Below, in pieces: positions 55,765-64,000 of a stretch of 64,000 nt of DNA. The DNA is taken from the NCBI GenBank assembly GCA_963922205.1, contig CAWUHX010000037.1, positions 1,488,001 through 1,552,000 of the forward strand, read 5' to 3'. The first letter of the stretch is position 1, and every line of letters begins with the position of its first letter. The stretch comes from Romanomermis culicivorax (Eukaryota > Nematoda > Enoplea > Mermithida > Mermithidae). A program made the position numbers and the translations under genes. The notes under the pieces are model-generated. The model made no database searches and was not told where the DNA came from. It saw only the letters and a list, made by a program, of their open reading frames with translations.

Positions 55765-55919
55765 ATTTTGAGTTTTCGAAACTTTTCTTCGTTTTCTTAT
55801 TTCATTTTAATCGTTTGTTCTCGCGTTTTAACCTTTTTTTTCTTATCTTGTGTTATATTTCGCCTGACAGGTAATAAATCTTCTTCATTCATTCATTCAT
55901 TCATTCATTCATTCATTCA
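55765..55919 (+). mobile_element. CR1-like LINE 3' tail with TTCA microsatellite
   Basis: Matches 46740-46867 (TTTTAATCGTTTGTTCTCGC, TTATATTTCGCCTGACAGG, TAATAAATCTTCTTCA) and ends in about ten ATTC repeats. Short tail microsatellites mark 3' ends of CR1/L2-type LINEs. Confidence 0.7.
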
Positions 55920-56430
55920 ATGCATCACATATATATATACATAATTCACAGGAAAGCTGAAATGACACAACTTTTAAGTATACCGTTTTCGATGAGAGGG
56001 TTTTAACTTGATAGATTATTACATATGTTATTAACATTACAAACTGCAGTTGAAAGTCACACATAGACATTTCAGATGTTTCCATATTTTTGCTTTTCAA
56101 ACCTGTCTGTAACTACAGCAAATCGGCCTTATTATATATACTATCCTCGCTTGCATGATAGATACATATTTTTGTACGATTTTTTCTGGCTAGTAGTGAC
56201 GTCAAGTCACAAAAAATTAGCCACTCAAAACCCTCTCCTCTTTGTTAACCTACAGTATGCTTAACTGATCTGTACAAAATTTCATTATTGTTGTCTCATT
56301 TATTTTTTGAAATTACGAGCTAAGAAAATTGAAAAGCTTACCGTAACAATGAATCCAGGATTATTATACTCAATCATATTTTGTAAAATTTTGATGATAT
56401 GGATGAATGGATGTCACCCCGTATGTTCCC

Positions 56431-57045
56431 TAGAACATATAGTCATGGGCCCTAAAAAACCATTTTGGAGAATTCAGGCTAGCTTTTTTCCAAATTTAAT
56501 GCTTATGTAGATTGTTTATACTTTCTCTATAGGGCCTTCAAAGGTCTATCGAACGATGTATACGAAAAGTTATAAGTATTAGTAGTAGTTGAGAAAAAAT
56601 TAATTTAGCTAAGAAAGAAAAAAACCCACGATTTTCGAAAGTGGACCAAAAAAAACCATGGAACCAAAAAAAAAACCAATCGATTTTATGCGTTTTTTGC
56701 ATTATACGAAGTGGTTTTCAGTTTCTTCCGACTTGTAGACCGTGTCAATACATTTTTTTCACATAAAAACATAATAACGTTTTCCAAATTTATTTTTCAT
56801 CAAAATAACATTTTATATTTTACATATATTCAGGTTCGACATTTTAATCATTCAGTGCTGCACAAAAGTCAGCCCATTAGCGACCAATTTCTTAAATTTT
56901 CTTAAAATTTTTTTCTCAAAAAAATTTCTTTCTTAAAAAAAATTCTTAAAAACTTAAAAATCAATTCAATTCCAATTAATTATATGTATGTTTTAGTAGA
57001 TTACTTGCCCTGTTGAAATCACTCAAGTTAAAATCTAACCTGGAA
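56431..57045. other. no recognised gene
   Basis: AT-rich with A runs and one AAAAAACCATGGAACC stretch. Nothing supported. Confidence 0.35.
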
Positions 57046-57463
57046 CATACATGTAATGGAGCCCCGAGGTCTGGGGGGGGGGTTGGGCCACCTTTTTTGG
57101 GCCGGGGGTCAGTAATTCCCAAAATTTTGGGGGGAGGGGTCTCTGAAGGGAAAAAAATCGATTTTTCACGAAAAAAGTCCGAAAAACAGTTCAAAAAATA
57201 GTAATTTTTGTCCAAAAAATGATAAAAAATGTACTTATGGCGCAAAGCGCAGAGAAAATTGACGTTTTTTGACCATTTTTTGTTTAAAAATTGACATTTT
57301 TCATCAAAAAATTGACATTTTTGCGATCAAAAGTATGGGGGGGTCCCTAGGGCTAGCCATAGGATTGGAAAATCCTGGGGGGCGGTCGCCCAATGGCTAG
57401 CCATATGGTCGACGATTTCTGTGGGGGTTCCCATAGCACTCCCCCCCCCCAATTACATGTATG
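57046..57463 (-). mobile_element. MITE family 1, minus-oriented copy
   Basis: CATACATGTAATGGAGCCCC start and AATTACATGTATG end; flanks ACCTGGAA and ACCTTGAA agree at 7 of 8. Hairpin reads GGCGCAAAGCGC here. Confidence 0.75.
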
Positions 57464-57471
57464 ACCTTGAA

Positions 57472-58270
57472 TAGACTTTGCAGTACGTTCACCTTTCAAG
57501 TCTGCAATTTTTTCGCGCAACTTTGTACGGCTAAATTTTTTGTTTTCGACAGCCTTGCGTTCCGTTTTTTCTTTTTCCAAAACGCTTCGTGCTGCAGCCT
57601 CAAATTCTTTTTCCGGGTATAATTTCTTTTTTTCTCATACTTGGTGTTGGGCATTTCGATTATTTCCAAATTATATGTATATAAGTTGTAGTTAGATGAT
57701 TGAATCTGAAGAAAAGTGTTTGTTTTTTTGGTACCACTGGTTTTTTTTTAGTTCCAAAATTTAAATTCGAAAATTCTTCAAAATGCATGACTGCTAGCTC
57801 AAAGTAACTTTATTAATACATAATATATAATGTGTTGAACTATTTAAAAGAAAAACGGAGAAAAAATGAGGTGGTTTTTTTTGGTTCCACTTGGTTTTTT
57901 TCAAGGTTCACTTTGACATGCTACAGTAACCCAGTGAGTTGTTCATAAGAGTGAAAATTTTGCAGATATGTCGCCCTAAGGGGGGCTTAACATTCCCCAA
58001 AAAAGTTTCGCATGATTGCGAACATTCATTCAACACAAGCTGTTGAAAGTATCTTGAAAAACAGAACGAAAATCAAACATTTTCTCACGTTTTAGCCGAA
58101 TTTGCCAAATTCGATTGAATGGTTCCTGAAACATGAAAATTTGTTTATACGTAGGTCCTAGCCTTAGAAGCAATGACACCAAGTTTGGTTTTCTCAATTA
58201 CAATATTAAGCACGAAAATGAATGGCATTTTTTTGGTTCCACTTTCGGTGGTTTTTTTAGGACCCATGAC
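57472..58270. other. no recognised gene
   Basis: Minus strand near 57475-57600 reads KKFSRTKLREKIADLKGERT, an open charged stretch, possibly a transposon protein relic. The rest is GGTTCCA/GGTTTTTT-rich non-coding sequence. Confidence 0.3.
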
Positions 58271-58477
58271 TATACCTGTTAGACCTCCGACCAGTTGGGG
58301 GGGGGGGTAGAAAAAGGTCGAAATTTTTTCCAAAAAAGGCCAAAAAAACATACACTTTTTTGCAAATTTTTTTAATTTTTTCCAAACTGGGGGGGTGGGG
58401 TAAATGATTTTGGGTACGGGGTTGGCCAAGTTGGGAGGGGGTCCCCCCCAACCCCCCCCCCCCCAAGTACAGGTATG
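58271..58477 (-). mobile_element. MITE family 2, minus-oriented copy
   Basis: TATACCTGTTAGACCTCCGA start and AAGTACAGGTATG end, with the family interior in reverse. No target duplication seen. Confidence 0.6.
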
Positions 58478-58489
58478 GCCTAGAAGATC

Positions 58490-58920
58490 GACTGATGTGA
58501 AAAAACAGTTTCTCAATGATTTTGGAAAAAAACCAAAAAACCAGAGATTTCCCAAATTGTTTGGCTTTTTGGTTTTGGGTTTTTTGGTTTTCAAAAAAAA
58601 ACCAAAAATTTTTTTCTAAAATCACTGGAAAGCTGCTTTTCCACAATAGTCGATCTTCTAGACATGTATACGTGTCTATCTAAATCAACAAAACAATTAA
58701 TTTAGTTGAACTGACTTCAATACAAGGTAGAAAAAAGTTATATTTTTATGATATATTTTGTACACGAAAGATGTAGTCATTCGGTATTTTATGTATCCAT
58801 CATGCAAGTACACATTTAGTACATGAGCCCAGTTTGCTATTATTCATACCATATGGGATGACATCCATTGATCCATATCATCAAAATTTTATAAAGTCTG
58901 ATTGAGTTCTATAAATTAAA
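58490..58920 (+). repeat. partial copy of the CAGGGTTGGCAA family
   Basis: Contains ATCACTGGAAAGCTGC, CGATCTTCTAGACATGTAT and ACACGAAAGATGTAG in the order of 50190-50350. Confidence 0.6.
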
Positions 58921-58976
58921 TTTATTCTATGTTTTTAAAAATTCGGTTGTTTAGGGGTTTTCAAAAAATTTCGAGG

Positions 58977-59329
58977 TTTTCATGTAATTGGGGGGAAATG
59001 CTATGGGAACCCCCCCCCCCCCTTCCCAGAAATCGTCGACCATATGGCTAGCCATTGTGCGACCGCCCCCCAGGATTTTCCAATCCAATGGCTAGCCATA
59101 TGGTGTCAATTTTTTGATGGAAAAAATGTGAATTTTTTGGCGCTTCGCGCCATGAATACATTTTTTCGGTCTTTTTAGAATAAAATACTATTTTTTAACA
59201 ATGTTTCACACTTTTTTCGTGGAAACGAGCGAATTTTTTCCCTTGAGAGATCCCTCCCCCCAAAATTTTGATAATTTCTGACTCCCGGCCCAAAAAAGTC
59301 CCAGACCTCGGGGCCCCGTTACACGTATG
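58977..59329 (+). mobile_element. MITE family 1, internally deleted copy
   Basis: Left TTCATGTAATTGGGG, right CGTTACACGTATG. ATGGCTAGCCATATGG then jumps to ATTTTTTGATGG, so the central ATAGTTTTAGTCGG part is missing. GGCGCTTCGCGCC retained. Its left flank resembles 41441-41500 reversed, so it may have moved with its host element. Confidence 0.6.
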
Positions 59330-60180
59330 CCTATAACTGATCCTTGCCAACCTTTGAGTTGTCGGATACATACTTTTTCATTAGGAGGACCCCCCCCCCC
59401 CCAACTTGGTCGGACTCTATACTCAAGTGCTGGAACCCCTCCCCCCTCCCCCAACTTGATCGAGTCGAATCCTATACCCAAATGTCGGAACGCCTCTTCA
59501 ACTTAGGCAACACTACCCGAGCCCCCTAAACTCAAAAAAATGAGGAAAAAGTACCATATTGGGAAAGTTCCCAAACTTTTTCGACTTTTTTGGGGATTTT
59601 TTCGACCCCCCCCCCCACCCACTGATCGGACCTCTTACATCTATAGTCGGATAATACCCCTCCCCCGGGCGGCCGGAAATCTAAGAAAAATGTCGATTTT
59701 TGGTTGTAAACCCCTGCTTAAGAGGTTCCAACAGTTGGGTGTAGGCCCAAAATTTTGGAGTAGGGGTATAAAAATTTTTAGAGTTCCCAAAAAGCCGAAA
59801 ATTTCTAAAATTTTTCCATAAAGGTCAAATTTTTTGAGTCGGGGGTCCCAACATTTGGGTACAAGGTTCCACCAAGTTAGGGGGCTCCCACCCAATTATA
59901 GGTGGGCTTCAAAACTTATTTTTTATTTTTGAAAATCTGAATTGAAAATCGAAAAATCAGAAAATTGGACACACCTTGTATAATTTTTAACTGGAGTTTG
60001 TGATGAGCCGTTAAAAACTTTTCATCTTGGATAAATGGCTATTCGTCATGTTCATCATTTTTAATATTCTGAAATCCATAAGAAGTTCTTTCATTTATTT
60101 GTGAATTCCATTCCAACTTTTTTATTCGTGTGAATAAAATGTCCCATTGCATCAAGTTTTTTATTTTCCTTTCTTTGAAG
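59330..60180. other. C-rich repeat remnants upstream of RPL30
   Basis: Two CCCCAACTTG(G/A)TCG(G/A) phrases with long C runs (59391-59470) and CACTGATCGGACCTCTTACA resemble MITE family 2 pieces. The first coding exon and promoter of RPL30 were not found here. Confidence 0.35.
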
Positions 60181-60326
60181 AAAAAAACGGTCGAAAACAT
60201 CAATGCGCGCTTAGCTTTAGTTATGAAATCTGGCAAAGTCGTGCTCGGATACAAAGAAACAATCAAAATGATTCGCAACGGGAAGGCCAAACTCGTCATT
60301 TTGGCCAACAATACGCCGGCTCTAAG
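60181..60326 (+). CDS. RPL30: RPL30 exon with [12 protein letters not shown]
   Basis: Begins after CTTTCTTTGAAG and ends CTAAG before GTATAA; the Arg codon is split AG|A across the 62-bp intron. Confidence 0.9.
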
Positions 60327-63300
60327 GTATAATTGCCGTTTTACACCTTTTTTTGGCCTCATTTTTCATTGAAAGCCAACTTTTTCAGAAAAAGTGAGAT
60401 CGAATATTACGCCATGTTGGCCAAAACGGGCGTGCATCATTATTCGGGAAACAATAACGAATTAGGAACGGCATGCGGAAAATATTTTAAAGTGTGCACG
60501 ATGAGTATTACGGATCCAGGTAACTATAGTCTGTTTTTTTCAAATGCTTGTAACCGAAAAAGATGGAATAAAGTATACATTGCTTGTTTAATCATCGCGC
60601 GTGCGCACACTATACTGTATTACGGGGGAAAACGCGGCAATTGAAATTTGACGGAATTAAAAGACATTTATTAGGAAAAAAGTTGGAAATGAGAAAAAAA
60701 ATTTTTGAACATGTTTTTCATTTAAGCAAAAAAATTGGAGTTGAGATCGTGATACAATTAGTGTGCTTTAGAAAGTTGAAATTCAAAAACCGGCGCATCG
60801 CTCTGCAGCGGTCATCATTTGTTTCGCTTTTTCTGCGCGGAGCAAATATTTTTTTAGTCGTGCAAAAATTTTTTTGGACATTTCTCGCACCGGATGGAAG
60901 TTATTGTTGAAAGATTTATCGAGTTGAGTTTAGAGTTTAGTCAGTTTACCGCCACCGATTAATCGATCTCTAACATACAGTCAACAACGATATTGTTTCG
61001 GCACGAAATTCTGCATGTGTACTACTTTCAGCATTTTTGCGTTACAAGCATTTAAAAAACAGACTATAAATACTATCATCTACATCAGGCCTGTAGCCAG
61101 GAATTTTTTTCGGGGAGGCACGCATTTTTTTACTTAATTCACTGTAAAATTTGCATTTCTGACTTGACGTTTTCGTAAAAGAAACAAAAACCAAAGGTAC
61201 CTTTGCCTTTTTTTAACACCTGAAACATTTTGGAGGGCCATGGCCCCCCAAACCCCCTGTCCACAGGCCTGATCTAGATATTGCCTCAGGGATGGAGTAG
61301 CTGAGTAATTGTTGTAATCTGCTCTTGTTCCATAGATAGTACCTAGGCTCCGATTTCTCAGTCACTTTAATGCGTCTTTTTTATAATCAGAAATAAATTT
61401 TATTCGTAATTCACAGACGTAAAATTAAGTTTCAAAAAATGTGTGAATAACACAAACGTAATTAATAGAAGATTAGAATTGTTGGTTACGGGGTTGGCAT
61501 TGGCAAGTGTATGACGGGACCTTCAAAAACCTTGGATATAACCTTCAAAAACGAGTCAAATGTAATTTCTGTTAAACACATTAATTAATGTCCTGGCGCT
61601 TCTAGTTGAAGACGGATTTATCGAGATGTATTTTGGAACTTATAAAAAATTCTATAGGCCAGATCGAGCATTAAAGTCTGTTTTTCTCGAAATGCTTCTG
61701 AATAATAAAAGTAGAAAGCAAGTAGATTTCATATTTTAACGATTTTCTCTCAACTGTATGTCCAACTGAACTGAACCTACTCAACTAACCGTTACCAATT
61801 TTTTGAACATAAATCATATAGTAAAAACTTGACGTAAATGATTATGAGAGTGGTAGTTAGAGACCATACAGAATTAGTGCATCACTATTATCCACTGGAC
61901 GAATAGTAGAGACATATTAGAGGCATACATGTGATTGGGGGGGGAAGTGCTATGGGAACCCCCCCCCCCCAGAAATCGTCGACCATATGGCTAGCTATTG
62001 GGCGACCCCCCCCCAGGATTTTCCAATCCTATGGCTAGCCATATGGTAGCCCTAGGGACCCCCATAGTTTTAGTCGGAAAAATACTGAAAAATGTCATTT
62101 ATTCCATGAAAAATGCCAATTTTTGAACAAAAAATGGTCAAAAACGTCAATATTCTTGGCGCTTCGCGCCATAAGTACATATTTTATCACTTTTTAGACA
62201 AAAATGACTACTTTTTAAACCGTTTTTCGGACATTTTTCATGGAAAAAATTGAATTTTTTTTCCTTCAGGGACCCCTCCCCCCAAAATTTTGGGAATTAC
62301 TGACCCCCGGCCCCAAAAAAGTGCTCCAACCCCCCCCCCCCCTCCCCAGACCTCGGAGCTCCGTTACATGTATGATTAGAGGCGAGTACAAGTTGAAACG
62401 GCGCATTATTAGATGAGTGTTAGAGGTGTGCTACAGCTGAAGAGCGATATATTAGAGGATTATTAGAGCGTCTCTGTTGCCTATATTGCGTCTTATTAGA
62501 GATGCGCTGGAGGAATGCTAGAGATGTATTAGAGGTTTGTGTTTCAAAGTTGCGTTTTATTAAAAGCGTATTATAGAAATGTATAAATTTATTGCTCGTA
62601 TTAGTTTGGACTACAGTAATCTTTGACAGATTAAAATTAGGGTTGTCCCGGGGCAGACATTTTAGCCGGGACCGGAGCAGAATATAAGCGGAGCTAACAT
62701 ATACGTCACCAGCGGTACCATACTTCATGTATCATTCATGAAAAAATTTTTAGGGCTATTCTTTTTCTTGTCTTTTCATGTCAGCTATGATAATGCATTG
62801 TTTGATAGGTTAGAAGGAGTTTGAGTATTCTACACAGAAAAATTTAATTTTCAAGATAACTGTCATTACTGAGTACGAGGAAGCTCAATCTTTTCCCAAA
62901 GAAACTGCGTTGTTCACATGCTCAGACACTTCTATCGCTTCAATGGAAATTTTTCGACGTTAGCACGCATGCTAATGACTGGAAGTGAAAAATTTTTGAA
63001 AAAAGTTTAAGAAAGTTGAAGATATCACAAAAATTTAACAATTGTACGTTTTCTGATGAAATCAAAAAACAGTATTGAGGTTGAAGTGTTCCAGATACAA
63101 TGAAAATTTGCAAACTTTCATCCAAACGGAACATGAATTTCACGATTCCTAAGGTATTCCTAAAAGTAGTATTTATAGCATGAAGCGCCAAGAACATTGA
63201 CGTTTTTGACTATTTTTTATTCAAAAATTGACATTTTTCATCGATTAAAAGGCAGGTGAAAAAGTTGAACAAAGAGAACAAAAACTGGCTCAAAACAAGA

Positions 63301-63867
63301 AAAATATAAAAGAATGAAGTCAATAAAGGAAAAAAGAAACAAAAAAACAGGCATGATGTTAATAATAAACAAACCGGAATAAGAAGCTGTAATGTCGTGA
63401 AAACACATGCTATAAAGCCATTATGTCAGAAAGCTGGCGATTCGTGCCAAAATGTCTGACAACCTGCTCCACCAGATCGAAATGGAGGACCAAATAGCCC
63501 ATGTGCCAAAATGTTTACTCCGTCCAATCTCCCAAGATGAGTTTTTGAATTCGCTATGTTGAGGATCTGTTCTAAAACTTCGCTGTTTTGAGTTTCGCTA
63601 AATAGGGTTGGAACGTTCTTTGCATTTCGAGGTTCATTCGGAAATGAATAGACTGCTATTTCTATTTTTCCGATTGAAAGTGCCGGGAAACGTCCACTTC
63701 AAACGCATTCTCACACTTTGCACATCGAGATTTGTTGTGATCGAATAAATTTTCTTCTGCTCAGATTCAGAATCAGCGTTCAATACTATTCTATTTCACT
63801 TGCATGTATTTTTTCAGGGGACTCCGATATTATCAGAAGCATGCCTGGTGTTGGAGAGCAACAGTGA
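60181..63867 (+). CDS. RPL30: ribosomal protein eL30, last three coding exons
   Basis: Large-subunit ribosomal protein of the cytosolic ribosome. Three exons (60181-60326, 60389-60519, 63818-63867) join in phase with GT-AG borders and give 108 residues. They read through [74 protein letters not shown] and [15 protein letters not shown] then TGA. This matches eL30 along its length; only the first few residues are missing, presumably in an upstream exon. Conserved RNA-contact residues around KSGK and [10 protein letters not shown] are intact. The last intron is 3.3 kb and holds two MITEs. A GGATAAAG sequence about 40 bases after the stop may serve as poly(A) signal. Confidence 0.93.
60389..60519 (+). 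CDS. RPL30: RPL30 exon with [14 protein letters not shown]
   Basis: Begins after AACTTTTTCAG and ends GATCCAG before GTAACT; the Gly codon is split G|GG. Confidence 0.92.
61086..61271 (+). mobile_element. small hAT-like MITE with CAGGCCTGT ends
   Basis: CAGGCCTGTAGCCAGG start and CCACAGGCCTG end; flanks ATCTACAT and ATCTAGAT agree at 7 of 8. 186 bp, C/G runs near both ends. In the last RPL30 intron. Confidence 0.7.
61924..62374 (+). mobile_element. MITE family 1, copy with exact TSD
   Basis: CATACATGTGATTGGGG start and GTTACATGTATG end; ATTAGAGG flanks both sides (61916-61923, 62375-62382). In the last RPL30 intron. Confidence 0.8.
62383..63817. other. rest of the last RPL30 intron
   Basis: A stretch at 62383-62570 is built of ATTAGAG-like words (TATTAGAGGATTATTAGAG). 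A short piece at 63178-63245 (GCATGAAGCGCCAAGAACAT, TTCAAAAATTGACATTTTTC) resembles a MITE family 1 interior. No snoRNA was recognised. Confidence 0.4.
63818..63867 (+). CDS. RPL30: RPL30 terminal exon
   Basis: After TGTATTTTTTCAG the frame gives [15 protein letters not shown] and TGA. It lies 3.3 kb downstream of the previous exon and is only 50 bases of coding sequence. Confidence 0.9.
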
Positions 63868-64000
63868 AAACTTAATGGTTGTTCCTATTGTTGATGTTAT
63901 GTATGGATAAAGTAAACATTTGTTTCACGTCGAGTAATTTTCGAAATCCTCATCTCCCCAGCTATGCACTTCCCACATTGCCGTCACTGGTTATTGCCTT

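Larger units (their letters stand above)
53053..56430 (-). mobile_element. inverted copy of the CAGGGTTGGCAA family, split by nested insertions
   Basis: Starts CAGAGTTGGCAAAAACC, and its pieces match the reverse complement of 50092-51246 in order. Interruptions: MITE family 2 (53286-53513), a larger element (53533-55554) and a CR1-like tail (55765-55919). The far end is not found, so the right border is approximate. Confidence 0.6.

Noticed and set aside
1..64000. CRISPR arrays, rRNA genes or bacterial operons
   Set aside because: No spacer-repeat arrays, rRNA motifs or compact operon structure were seen; the window is eukaryotic.

Overview
This looks like an AT-rich, transposon-dense piece of an invertebrate metazoan genome. 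The evidence is spliced host genes with GT-AG introns, an L1/Tx1-type LINE, a Mutator-like (MULE) DNA transposon, a Ty3/gypsy element with an envelope-like gene, CR1-like LINE tails and many hAT-type elements with 8-bp target duplications. I cannot place the phylum from sequence alone. All protein identifications come from motif reading, not database search.

Layout. 1-3944: 5'-truncated, inactivated L1/Tx1-like LINE. About 4236-13453: one large MULE-like transposon with inverted termini. It holds a tandem array of about 230-bp tRNA-like units, a decayed multi-exon transposase gene (MULE catalytic core, SWIM zinc finger, PHD finger, USP-like protease region) and a four-copy hairpin-containing satellite. 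13454-20870 (minus): Ty3/gypsy provirus with an intact 866-bp 5' LTR, PBS, gag, an envelope-like ORF placed between gag and pol, a broken pol, a polypurine tract and a 31-bp stub of the 3' LTR abutting the MULE terminus. 21804-36009 (minus): host gene for a USP16/USP45-type deubiquitinase, with 13 coding exons recovered; its introns carry hAT elements and MITEs. About 36.5-60 kb: dense nested hAT-type elements, MITEs and LINE tails with no host gene recognised. 60181-63867 (plus): last three coding exons of ribosomal protein eL30 (RPL30), with two MITEs in the final intron.

The two host genes look functional in their conserved motifs. Every autonomous mobile element seen is visibly broken. 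The hAT-like elements share TIR styles (CAGTG..., CAGGG..., CATAC...TGTAA) and 8-bp target duplications, and two transposase remnants of that superfamily (a BED-like N-terminus and a hAT C-terminal dimerisation segment) survive in the same region.
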